From: Rhynchopus sp. YZ270_cl-10
Lineage: Eukaryota > Euglenozoa > Diplonemea > Diplonemida > Diplonemidae
Assembly (NCBI GenBank): GCA_964035575.1
Contig: OZ037872.1
Location: forward strand, 310,001-374,000
DNA length: 64,000 nt
Reading direction: 5' to 3'
The notes under the pieces were generated by a model that saw only the letters and a program-made list of their open reading frames with translations, searched no databases and had not been told where the DNA came from. This document shows, piece after piece, positions 10,301-18,226 of this stretch (positions are counted from its first letter, which is position 1; each line of letters starts with the position of its first letter). The position numbers and the translations under genes were made by a program.

Positions 10301-12468
10301 TGCCTTTCCTCCTCCTCCACGCTGTTCGCACCGGCAGGACCTGAGTCACCGTGCCCTTTGTCGTCGCCTCCACTGCCGCCTTCTCCAGCATCTCCACCAC
10401 CACCTCCTCCTCCTCCTCCTCCATCCCCATCTCCGCCTGGAGGGCTTGTATCTTCGTTGTCCCCTCCTCCGCCAGGTTCTGATAGGTCCTCCGGTGGGCC
10501 GTCGTTTGCAGAGCAGTTCTCACCTTCCATTGCATCTTCCTCCATTGAATTGAAGAAGTTAACAAGCGACCGTACGTTTTCCCCCTGAACTGAGGCAGGG
10601 CGGCTCGGAGGGCGGCTGTTGGGACGGCTGCAGGCACTGCGGAGGGGTGTCCAGGTCGAGGCAACGGTGGTCACGTGGAGGGCGACATTCGGTTCTGTAC
10701 AACGCTCTGAGACAGAGGCCGCTTCATAGACCTGCAGTGGCAGCAATGGGGGTGCCACTAGGGGACAGCTCCAGGCCTTCTCCACCGCAAAGAGAACCGG
10801 GACCGCCACATTTTCCTCTTCCTTCAAGACTGCGGAGGAGACCTCGGTTGCTGACAGCACCACCTCGTTGATGTGGAGTGGCTGGCACAGAGATACTTCG
10901 CAGGGTGCAAGCTCCGATGCCTCGCTTTGCATCATTTTGTCTGCCATTTCCGCTTTGGGCCACGCCAGCTCCACACCGTGAGGTAGCAGTGGAGGGGGTG
11001 CGTCGCTTTGCATGGCGCGGTCCTCATTCGCTACAGAGGGGCTCTCGGAGCGAGGGGAGACGAGTTGTATTTCATTCTCAAGCAGTTCTATTGAGTCAGT
11101 GGTAACGGCCTCGAATATCAACTGCACCTGATGTTCCATAAGCTGGGGCACCTCCGTCTGCATGTCTTTGCTCTCTGCATGCGGAGAGTGTTGACACCCA
11201 GCGTCGCCCTTCTCCCATCTCGGAGAAGTAATCTGTAAGACACTCTCCACAAGCGTTGGAGGCTCCGTCTGCACATCCACCACACTCTGTGGAACGCATT
11301 GCACGGTGCGTTCGGGGTCTTCGGTTTCAACGGTCTGCATGCCTTGTTCGGTGTTGTGGTTGTGAGGGGAGTGCTGGCAGGCGCTGTCTGCTTGAACCTT
11401 CTTTTCTTTCTCTTTTGGGGATGTCATCTCCACGGTGTGTGCTTCGAGAGGACCCGGTTCTGTCTGGATGGTTGTACTGCAGAGTTCTGCGCGGTGTGCA
11501 CCTTCTTGTGTGTCGTATGCAGACTGGGTGGGGGGTTGTGTAGCTTCTGCCTGGCAGCCTTTGTCGCTCCAAAGATGTGATTCGTCTGACAGAGATGAGA
11601 TGGGTGACATTGTCGTTTGGATTCTCGGCACCTCCACGGACAAAGAGAACTCACACCGCAATGCGCGCAGAGAGCACCGCCCGGCACACCCCATCGCCAC
11701 TCTGTACAACAATAACGCACACTTCTGCCTCCTTTTTGAGGCCCGAAAGCGGAGAAAAGCATATTTAATAGTAACCTGTGCACGAACCAAGGCAACATGA
11801 TGTTCACGTTTCTCTGCTGTTGCAAGGCATTTTTTGATAGAGGATTTAGGTGGGGTTGTGATGCTGTGTTTTGCACTGATGTACAACGCCTTTTCCAGCT
11901 TCAGGCGCGCCTCTCTGTACTTCCCTTGGTTGACAAGGAGCGAGCCGAAGTTGACGAGGCAGGAGACCTGCTGTTGCTGTGGTGCTAGGTCCAGGTATTT
12001 TTCGTAGAGCATTGCTGTCTTCGCTGAGTAGAACTGCCGGTTTGGTGAGTACTTCTTGAAGGAGCTGCTCAGTGTGTAGTAGCAGAAGGCGAGGTTCGTG
12101 ATAGCGGTGAGGAGCTCCTCGCTCACTGCCTGCGCTGGGTCTGCCTTGCTTGAGGATGGGTCCAGCGGTGCACCGAGGTCCGCGACGGCGTGGATCTGCA
12201 TCGCTTGCGCGTAGCAGCGCTCTGCCTGGAAGTAGTCCTTCTTTCCCAGATGTGCGTCGCCCAGGTCTGTGAGGCATCGTGCCGTCTGGACGTGGCTTTC
12301 GCCATAGAAGTCGAGGGCAATACGGTGTGCTCGTGTGAAGTTGTGCAGCGCGTCGGCATACGCATTGCTCTCAACCTGCATCATCCCGCGCGATTGATAT
12401 AACTTCAGCGCGTCGACCTTGCGGCTGTCCTCCCCTGTCAGCTGGTCCCTCTGCTTGGATGCGCTCAT
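4312..12468 (-). CDS. Giant TPR / Ser-repeat / coiled-coil / LRR scaffold protein
   Basis: A single uninterrupted frame of 2718 residues. Residues about 15-210 form TPR repeats of kinesin-light-chain style. A basic helical stretch (about 220-270, IQ-like) follows. Next is a region with spaced MQTE/VQTE/IQTE motifs, then a long Pro/Ala/Glu/Thr region with near-identical repeat blocks (the AAPQSEESTAVETDEPKAAE type). About fifteen copies of a motif like RTLSVNRNVNMSV follow, several inside tandem units of roughly 60 residues (DNA about 5650-6880). Four copies of a PPxPxNKRAS motif lie between the earlier ones. A charged coiled coil and a C-terminal leucine-rich repeat (LRHLDLSNSEL) end the protein. 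RTLS fits basophilic kinase consensus R-x-x-S. Likely a cytoskeletal or flagellar scaffold, by inference from architecture. The name is not known to me. Confidence 0.9.
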   Translation of the reverse strand: MSASKQRDQLTGEDSRKVDALKLYQSRGMMQVESNAYADALHNFTRAHRIALDFYGESHVQTARCLTDLGDAHLGKKDYFQAERCYAQAMQIHAVADLGAPLDPSSSKADPAQAVSEELLTAITNLAFCYYTLSSSFKKYSPNRQFYSAKTAMLYEKYLDLAPQQQQVSCLVNFGSLLVNQGKYREARLKLEKALYISAKHSITTPPKSSIKKCLATAEKREHHVALVRAQVTIKYAFLRFRASKRRQKCALLLYRVAMGCAGRCSLRALRCEFSLSVEVPRIQTTMSPISSLSDESHLWSDKGCQAEATQPPTQSAYDTQEGAHRAELCSTTIQTEPGPLEAHTVEMTSPKEKEKKVQADSACQHSPHNHNTEQGMQTVETEDPERTVQCVPQSVVDVQTEPPTLVESVLQITSPRWEKGDAGCQHSPHAESKDMQTEVPQLMEHQVQLIFEAVTTDSIELLENEIQLVSPRSESPSVANEDRAMQSDAPPPLLPHGVELAWPKAEMADKMMQSEASELAPCEVSLCQPLHINEVVLSATEVSSAVLKEEENVAVPVLFAVEKAWSCPLVAPPLLPLQVYEAASVSERCTEPNVALHVTTVASTWTPLRSACSRPNSRPPSRPASVQGENVRSLVNFFNSMEEDAMEGENCSANDGPPEDLSEPGGGGDNEDTSPPGGDGDGGGGGGGGGGDAGEGGSGGDDKGHGDSGPAGANSVEEEERQARSAAEDDEAEGWAHLEQLWGERGGETHSEPHTDAPQGDNPIGTTTPQETTAEAVGAQKTDEAAEADPAVGVQPEEPRAEEPGVEPAPEMPNPDVPTEAVAPQAVEEPATEAPKVEATPSKAVETDPQVIEATPEPKESVIAEPQTEAPEAKTVESSNPEAAEGEPTVVTEAPAAASEADVAVEEPGTAAADPKVEAAPQPETTAAVAMSEETDEAKVVEATPEPAEESVVAPEPKTEVPEPNIVSAVAESTAHPEANVSNTEPESPEEPRDVEEKPDTGDVAENPETDEAPASNVAAVPTASLEAEEPPTEEPKVDAAPQSEAPKAVETDEPKVAEAASPDEEAVGAPEEPKTEVPETNTPTAAAAMPVTPKEELTAVTSGVATEEPANDAAPQSEESTAVETDEPKAAEAASAPAEEAVGAPEPKAEVPGTTTPTAAAAMPATLKEEPTSSVTSCVATEEPTTANDAAPQSEESTAVETDEPKAAEASSAPAEEAAVAPEPKAEVPETTTPTAAAAMPATPKEEPTSSVTSGVATEEPTTANDAAPQSEESTAEPKAAEAAPAPDNHILESNTPTTAPAGVATAEEAAAAPEPTTAVPETNTPTAASADPPTPEESTTATESHEATNQPATPPAPPPHATPEAPPPETTPPPPAPSPNTPTSEAMNPSPTSSPRKNLARNLSTRRTVNMAVDVPHEDTKQIPRTPSHRTATRDLDGSPTTRTLSMHRGVDLNVHTTPGGEELTSPPEPNNKRASQRNLTNMRSPDSARNTGLRLITDDDDEEDECILRARSLMEPISTIPMAEVDDDSDDDMVPPSPMNRHSSHREARESAVHQASTANMKRGLSMNRNVSLKVSTKVTTAPINSDPPKPSNKRASLTSRTLASHIEGTEPPETDAPPKIRRGISSRRGPKMNIDTEDDTLHNKSPSVAGMKRGLSMNRGVAMSVGVGDNRHNPSLDPPEPTNKRASGRDLSSLRNAPIEASPRPGKKKPALEVDVGKQPNPTLPDDMGMPMMEVESAGSDDESSPLALAQMQSLRAGCRAGCEVPPTPRRKSSAICEEDMTRVLSMKRGVQILAIESPTSSAPAENPPKPTNKRASMRNLRRMSEPASPESEEDTELSVSPSRGNLTRTLSANRNVSMSVRTPSNSAQDGRIPVSPRNGNARDRQAALLQSASDNPEAGGGLQRTLSVNRNVSMSVGTPNANSVQDRRIPASPRHRSSSGAGQHEALLQAAAAQQASEQGGGLQRTLSVNRNVNMSVGTPNANGAQDGRIPVSPRYGNARDRQAALLQSASDNPEAGGGLQRTLSVNRNVNMSVGTPNANGAQDGRIPVSPRHGNATRDRQAALLQSASDDPEPSGGLTRTLSVNRGVNMSVGTPNANGAQDGRIPVSPRNGNARDRQAALLQSASNDPEPGGLTRTLSVNRNVNMSVGTPNANGAQDGRIPVSPRHGNATRDRQAALLQSASDDPEPSGGLTRTLSVNRGVNMSVGTPNANDAQDGRIPVSPRNGNARDRQAALLQSASNDPEPGGLTRTLSVNRGVNMSVGTPTAHPTTDNPEEAPAPTTDIPPSPMHRVASHRKFGFRPDSAGSHTSEESARRGVEIAVTLEAAATEKDEATLRQTYSQDETDEWTALCEPAAKAKLDAAEAHRTRIAAETAEAARLAEQERLHNEQLALHHNERERLLALEEIGRNNWGQQIETERLQSAANLIEAYGVKGLHAVKAQYNTFIAVQRKRHTFMLSENDERCDVYSGEEDHRGELREELGYFLKVTQQQQIQDVRICTLERETIDSIKRRLSDQRRKREIKRVEWTSNRRVQSLALRTQASNLINASPTRSGYKTGAITDSAVLGLYKTKCEEQHLLPNKALCCTLGRPTEEIRAIDLGQAVVSCQHLDLLPLVLVHTTALRHLDLSNSELQNKQMLAITKSLQELPLESLCLDGNLAISSQSGKALLRLVSDLSTLINISLSCTSVPKALKTRIYDKAKYNEAFLLGR
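5650..6900 (-). repeat. Coding tandem repeats of about 180 bp inside the TPR/LRR gene
   Basis: About seven units, each encoding an RTLSVNR(N/G)V(N/S)MSV motif followed by GTPNAN and QDGRIPVSPR blocks. Some adjacent units are almost identical in DNA, so the array has recently expanded or been homogenised. Length differences between strains would be expected. Confidence 0.85.
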
Positions 12469-13955
12469 GTGCCTTGCATTTGGCTTGTGTTAAGCTTCTA
12501 GGAAAAATGAAAATATGTAAGAGAGGGGGAGGGAGAGGGGGAGGGAGGAGGTTAATCCATAAGTGGCGGAAGCTATTTTGCTTCCAGAAGCTTCCCATAG
12601 AAAGTTCATAAAAGTGGACATTGTTCGGGCTCGGTGAGAAAGACCCCCCATCGGACAGCACCATACGGGAATGGGATTGGGTTTCTAGGCCACTCTCCTT
12701 CGTCGCAGGATGTGAGGCACTGAAGGAGCAGGACAACGGAAATAAGTGGGGAACCACGTGCGTACAGGACTCGAGTGGTTCGCGGGGATCCAAGAGCTAC
12801 ACGCCATCCGGGTTCTCGCTGAATGCGCAGCATCCAACAGTGGACAGTGCTGTGGTCCATCTCATGGGCATGTAGAGGTCGGCAAAGACGAACGCAATTT
12901 TACAAAAGTGTCCCAACTTGACAAGTTCCGTGAAGCATGCACAGCTCGTCCTGCCGACGGAACACTGGGTCAACTGCGTCGATCACGCAGCGATGGGTAT
13001 CGGCGATTGCGCAGAGAGTTCGGTGCCATCTACAGCTCGAGTCATAAGGTGTGTGAACATGGTAGCAGAAATGCAAAAGCTTGTCATGTCCATTTGCATG
13101 ACGACGTTACCGAGAATCCTCTGGAGAAGGCTTATTCGCACCTTCGCAACAACCACTGACGCTACAGCAGCCACAACCAACACTGGAGTGATGGCTCGTG
13201 CAACAACAACAACCCCTCTGGAAATGGTGCCGGACGCAGGCACACATTGTGTGTGCAGCATCTGAAGCGCACATGCCTCAGTTGCGTTCGAAAGCACGAA
13301 GGTATGTTTTGAATTTTTTTTTTATGACAGATTCCTCGTATACACGATGGGGCCCAGTGTCACTTGTCACGACAAGTGATTTACTTGTCATTTACTTGTC
13401 CAAGACAGTTTTTCGAGAATACCGGCCGGGGTCACACCAGAATGAGGAGGGAAAAGAGGTACAAAGGGAAAAGGGGCTTTATTCTGAATCCAATGTTGGG
13501 AGGCGAGGGAAAAGAGGGGAAACCACACACTGCAGAATCGGGTTTTGGGATAGAAAGAAGGGACCGATTCGTTGACAAATTGGTTATTTCCCGTTATCTC
13601 CCTCAGCTTTTAAAAAAAATGAGGGTAAAATCGTTGCAGGCACCTCTGACTGACGTATACGGCAGTACCGGATGCCTCGGTGTGTACACACCATTAAACA
13701 AAAATTCGTCTTCGCAATCTTTTCCGTTGGGATAAGACTTTCTCTTTTGACCTGCATCATGACAGTCAAAAAATCAAGATAGCCAGGTGCCTTCCACTAT
13801 TTGCATTGAAATCAACAAAAAAAAACTGGCAGTCGATGGCAGTCGATGCAGACACCTCCTACCCACAATGCCAGCCATCCAGATGAAACCATAAGTACCC
13901 TGACCCAAACCTATGCCGCCCGGCCTCATTACTCTTGCAGGAGGAGGTTTTTATT
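12469..13955. other. Spacer with a GC-richer unassigned block
   Basis: 12610-13300 has coding-like composition and moderately long frames on both strands, but none resembles a known family and none is clearly preferred. It may be a decayed gene or mobile-element body. A perfect 8-bp inverted repeat CACTTGTC/GACAAGTG lies at 13361-13378, with two more ACTTGTC copies just after. The remainder looks non-coding. Confidence 0.4.
12498..12545 (-). promoter_or_regulatory. Candidate splice-leader acceptor of the TPR/LRR gene
   Basis: Read on the minus strand, a CT-rich tract (CTCCCTCCCCCTCTC followed by TTTTCATTTTTCC) ends in TAG at 12500-12498. The ATG at 12468 follows after about 29 bases. This is the layout expected of a trans-splicing acceptor in a polycistronic array. 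It could also be an ordinary cis 3' splice site. Confidence 0.4.
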
Positions 13956-15827
13956 TTATGACGAACTGCCCTCTTTTGGCTCAACCCACTTCGGCTTTTC
14001 CTCCAAAAAGCAGGGGTCGTTCCCAAGAAGCGCGCCTTCAGGCGGAGGAAGCCCATGCAGCGCCCTGACGTCCACATGCACCGCATCGACCGACCAATGC
14101 TCTGGTAGGAAGCCCGGCTGCATTGCATCAACAAAGCAGCGACGCCAGGACCGAACTATTTGGGTCACCCCTTCTTCATCTCCGAGCTCGCGTTGGAATT
14201 TGTGGACAAGCTTTTGACTGGCAGGGATCTGCGCAAGCGAGGACACCATTTCTTCCAAATCCGACAGGAACACATCACCGTCTCGCTCCAAATGCTCTCT
14301 GCAAACTGTGAGCAGCTCATCAAAACGCTTTTCTGGCAAACATTTCCGTCTATACTTCTCCGGAAGGTCTGCTACATCAGGAAACGACACTGCCACGTTT
14401 GCATCCCATTTAACGTCCTTCAGAAGGTTAAGAATTGCCGACGCTGCAGTACGTAGGTGTTTATGGGTGTCCGCACCGTTAACGTTGTGGGTAGCTTCGA
14501 GCTCGCTGGTAAAGCGAGAGTAGTGGTGCTGGCAAATGGTCGCGCAAGGTTTGCACGATAGAACCACGTCATGGTGCTGATGAATTTTCCGATGTCTCGG
14601 AAACTCCCTGCGAAAGCAATGTGGTACCACATGGTGCTTCAACAGATGCTCCTCGGTGCCACACACAACACATCGGTTTTCAATGACAGTCGCTCTCGTA
14701 TTCCTCCCGATCGGTTCAAACAAAAGGCGGATAGTCAACCTCGGCTCTTTACTGACAAGCTCCGCACGCCCTTTAGAGACATACCACATCGCCTTCTTTT
14801 CGTCGGTACAAACCAATTCTTCGTTGTCCGGCGCAAGAATAAGACAATTTGTGTAAAGCGGTTTTTTTAGAGTGTCCGCAAATTGGTGCTTCTTCTTTGG
14901 GGGTGGGGGAGGAGGTGCGCCCTTCTTTGTTTGTTTGTTTTTCTTCGAAAAATTCATTTCTGCGAGCGACGCGAGGTGGCGGGCTTGGGGGTGGCGCGCT
15001 GCCGCTTCTGCGGTACTGCTGCTGCTCCGCGCTGTCTTCGCGCTTTCTACTAGAACAATCATTTCGACGGCCACTTCCCTGGACGCTACGGCATCCAGCG
15101 CTGCATAATGCACCTGATTTTCCGTCAACGTCCTTCTCCCCCAGAGACTGCACTGCGCACTACTACTTTGCTTATCAAGCAACACCCCACATATACCTTC
15201 TGTTAGGTGCCCCAAAGAATACCCCTTAACCGCAGGCAAATGGGAAGCATCAGGACCGCATTGATCTTCATCTTTGTCTTGCCTAATAAACCCAAAAAAG
15301 GACGCCATTTTCTGTACACAAACCCAATGAGATACAGCAAGGTTGTGGTCTTTTAGTAGTTTCTTCGCGTCGCCTCCGACAGCAGCTCCAACTTTGAATA
15401 CACGGCGGTCTCGGAGAAGGTTGACGAGGGGGGTAAGGTGTTCGCTGTGGTGGGTGGTTTCTGCAAGAATGTGTTGAAGCTGGAGGACCACTACTGTGTC
15501 GTGGGAGGACAGCTGGAGGGTCGCAACGGTGCCGCCGGTTTCCCATTCGCAGTCCATTCCGATGACGGCGTGGCATTGTGGGGTTGATAGGTTAAGGGTC
15601 GCGCAAAGGGTTGCCACCGACGCCGCGCATTCCTCCGCAGTACGTGACACCAGAACAGTGTACTCCCGCACCCCACGCCGTGAGAACGAAACCTCAATGT
15701 TCTTCGAGGAATGCGCGCGATGGATCGCGTCGTCACGTTCACGAAGACAGCGTCGTGCCAGAAGCACTGCAGCAGACGCAACCCCAGCACCAGCAAGGCT
15801 TGACGCAACGGATCGACTAAGAGACAT
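13956..15827 (-). CDS. EXD2: EXD2-type 3'-5' exonuclease
   Basis: 623 residues, close to the length of human EXD2. Residues 6-28 form a hydrophobic N-terminal anchor, as in EXD2, which is tethered to the mitochondrial outer membrane. The DEDDy exonuclease domain shows D92/E94 (MDCEWE), D153 (GGDAKKL), and Y241/D245 (HYAALD). After a Lys/Pro linker, the C-terminal half follows the metazoan EXD2 layout: LYTNC, DEELVCTDEKKAMWY, ELVSKEPRLTIRL, then an HNH-like zinc block CVVCGTEEHLL..HHVVPHC. The end holds SWRRCFVDAMQPGFLPEHWS, matching the conserved EXD2 tail. Known members act on RNA and DNA, in mitochondrial translation and double-strand-break resection. All catalytic residues are present, so it should be active. 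Single exon; the start gives the anchor directly. Confidence 0.92.
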   Translation of the reverse strand: MSLSRSVASSLAGAGVASAAVLLARRCLRERDDAIHRAHSSKNIEVSFSRRGVREYTVLVSRTAEECAASVATLCATLNLSTPQCHAVIGMDCEWETGGTVATLQLSSHDTVVVLQLQHILAETTHHSEHLTPLVNLLRDRRVFKVGAAVGGDAKKLLKDHNLAVSHWVCVQKMASFFGFIRQDKDEDQCGPDASHLPAVKGYSLGHLTEGICGVLLDKQSSSAQCSLWGRRTLTENQVHYAALDAVASREVAVEMIVLVESAKTARSSSSTAEAAARHPQARHLASLAEMNFSKKNKQTKKGAPPPPPPKKKHQFADTLKKPLYTNCLILAPDNEELVCTDEKKAMWYVSKGRAELVSKEPRLTIRLLFEPIGRNTRATVIENRCVVCGTEEHLLKHHVVPHCFRREFPRHRKIHQHHDVVLSCKPCATICQHHYSRFTSELEATHNVNGADTHKHLRTAASAILNLLKDVKWDANVAVSFPDVADLPEKYRRKCLPEKRFDELLTVCREHLERDGDVFLSDLEEMVSSLAQIPASQKLVHKFQRELGDEEGVTQIVRSWRRCFVDAMQPGFLPEHWSVDAVHVDVRALHGLPPPEGALLGNDPCFLEEKPKWVEPKEGSSS

Positions 15828-16070
15828 TCAAATATAAAAAGAACAAAAGAGAAATTATTTCAGTGTGCAGCAGCACGTTGCCTAAAGGGGGTGGAGGGGG
15901 TGTTGGTTGGATTAAACTGAAGAGGGAGATATTTGAGTAAAAGAGAGGGGGTGATAAGGATTTTTTTTGTTCAGCATTTTTCTAAATCTAAAATAGGGCG
16001 ATGGGGGGGAGTAAACCCTCCTTGAAGTTCTTCATTTTTTATTTCTGTTCTCTTCGGGGAGAAAATGTTT

Positions 16071-17286
16071 CTATGGTTCCTTCGCGGCTCCTCCACCTTC
16101 GCCGGGTTCAGACTGTGTTTTTTTGTGTTTTTTTGAAGAAAAAAATACTCATATTTTTCCATACCAATACACTGTACCCAATGGTTCCACAGAAGGCAAA
16201 CCCTCTGTAGGAGTTGCAGACCACCTTTGTCGCCTGCGCTGCGTCACCAGAGAGGATCTGGAGGTGGCCGTCCTCCGCTGTGGTGGGGGATTCTGCACGG
16301 TGGTAGATGACAGCTTTCATGTCGTCTGGGGAATGCACCATCACATGCACGGGGACACCTGGTGTCAGCACGATAGGCACAGACAGCTCGATGGGTTCCG
16401 GCTCGCTTTGGCCTTCCTGTTGGAACACCACTGCTTCAGACACCTCATGCCACCTCGACGGATTTGAACGCAAATTCTCCCCCAACTCCTCGGACATATA
16501 GACCTTCATCTTGACAGGGACATTCGACCTGCACCCCACTGTCACAGAGGTCACCTTCAGCAAGACCGTGGAACGCAGCTGAAAGCAGAAGCCGTACATA
16601 TCGTACTTCCCCTTCGCCGGCTGCACCAAGGTTGCAAGTGACTTCCCGCCTTCCCCTCCAGAGCCTTCCTTAAGAAGACGTTCACAACGGGATTTGTATC
16701 CATCACGCTCTTCTGTCATGCGGTTCAGCTCTTCTTGGAGAAGTTCTAATTCATTGCGTGGGTCGGTGGGTTGGCGGAGGTAGCTCCATACGTGGGAGGT
16801 TTCGAAGCCGTCTGGACGGACGTAAATGCAAAGCCGAGTCGATTCGGTTGCAATGCTGGTGACAGTGCCGTTACGCCATTCTCTTGGGTCGTCGGTGAAT
16901 TCTACTCGGTCGCCGACGGAGAGTTGCAGGGCATGATGTAGCTTGGCGATCGAGTTTTTGAAGTCATACTCAGTCAGTGCACCGCCGTCGAAGGCTGCCT
17001 GGAGAAGATCCACCTTCGCCTTCTCCGCATCGCTAGCATCAGGAACCAGACGCTGTACCGCAGCTTCATGCTCCTCAAGCGACAGCGCTCCTACGTCCAA
17101 CGCTGCCTTCAACGCATCCATCTTGGCTTTGTCAAGGACAGGGTCGCGCTCCTCTCCCATCTGCAGCCAGACACTCACATTGCCTTCGCCAGCGTCAAGT
17201 ACATCTGCAAGCTTATCCTCTGCCACGCGAGAAGCATCTAACAAAACAAAACGGTCCGGCGCAGTAGCAGCATCTTCTTTCGACAT
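16071..17286 (-). CDS. SHOCT-like repeats / Tudor-like barrel / beta-sandwich protein, two exons
   Basis: Exon 1 is 17286-16165 and exon 2 is 16112-16071; a 52-bp GT-AG intron joins GYSVL to SEPGEGGGAAKEP, giving 387 residues. Reading through the intron instead adds an implausible FFFKKTQKN tail, which supports splicing. Residues about 50-80 and 92-118 are two helical hairpins like SHOCT motifs (DALKAALDVGALSLEEHE; LLQAAFDGGALTEYDF). Residues about 122-172 (VGDRVEFTDDPREWRNGTV) resemble a Tudor/Agenet-type barrel. A short coiled coil follows. Residues about 225-375 look like the PHR-like beta-sandwich common in protist proteins (YGFCFQLRS, ending RGFAFCGTIGYSV). Function unknown; the modules suggest protein or membrane-lipid binding. 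Confidence 0.85.
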
Positions 17287-18226
17287 AGGTGTGGATGTGT
17301 GTTCTGAATGGGGTTAAGTGGAGAAGGGGTATAAAAAGTGTTACTTTGTGAGCGGAGAAAAAAAAAAGTGTCCCATCGTGCACTCACCCCAACCGTGCTC
17401 CGCAACACCACCTTCAGGTGGAGGTGGAGTGTGAAAACGTATCAACGCATCAAAATAACTACAAAAAGGAGGATGAGAGGGAACGGCAAAGGACACTTTT
17501 CGTTTAAAAATCTCTACAATCCATTCCGAGATTACCATCAAATTCTGCAATGAAGTACCAACTTGGAACTGTTACGAACAAATGCCCTTAGACGCCGGGT
17601 ACTTGGGATTGTGATGTAGGTTCCAGCTGGGGGATAAAGGATGTGAGGGTGGGGGGTGGGTGGAGGTGGGAAGCTTGGTATTATAAAAAAATGGAGGAAT
17701 GGGATAAGGTTTTTTGTTAGGATATCGGACCTCCCCCTCGCAGGCTAGGCGGTAAGGGGGAAGGCGTGACACACTTCGGTTTTGTTTTTGTTTTTGTTTT
17801 TTTTTTGGGGCAGGAAATATGGTGAAAAAACGCGGAGGTACTGCTTTTCATACGCCTCTTTATTGGTATCATGAATCACTACCTGGGGTGGGGGTGCACG
17901 TTTTCTGTAGGGAAAAAGGAAAAAGAAGAAAAAAAAAAAAAACGTCAAGGCAAATAGAGCGCAACTGAAATAGGGGGGGAAGTGAAAAACAGGGGTGTGT
18001 GGGAACACGCAAAAATCCTGCGTTGTCTTGCATGTTGGTACACTCTCCCTGTTAACGAAGGCGGCACCACGCTAGGTTGCAGTGCCAGGGACATCTCACT
18101 GGGGAGGGGGTTTTAAGAGGGAAAGTGCAAGAAGGATGGGTCACACTGCTGGGGGCAGCAAATCATCAATGTGTAACGTTTCAAGCGTGAAAAAACAGGT
18201 AAACCTTAGCAGAATAGGGTGGTGCT
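17287..18226. other. Spacer, homopolymer-rich
   Basis: No credible gene or structured repeat. A/T and G runs dominate, including a long A run at 17928-17942. It contains the upstream flank of the SHOCT-like gene and the 3' flank of the first U-box gene. Confidence 0.5.

Noticed and set aside
12606-13297. Frames on both strands in the GC-richer spacer upstream of the TPR/LRR gene
   Set aside because: No frame is clearly preferred, no domains are recognised and splice sites do not give a coherent gene.
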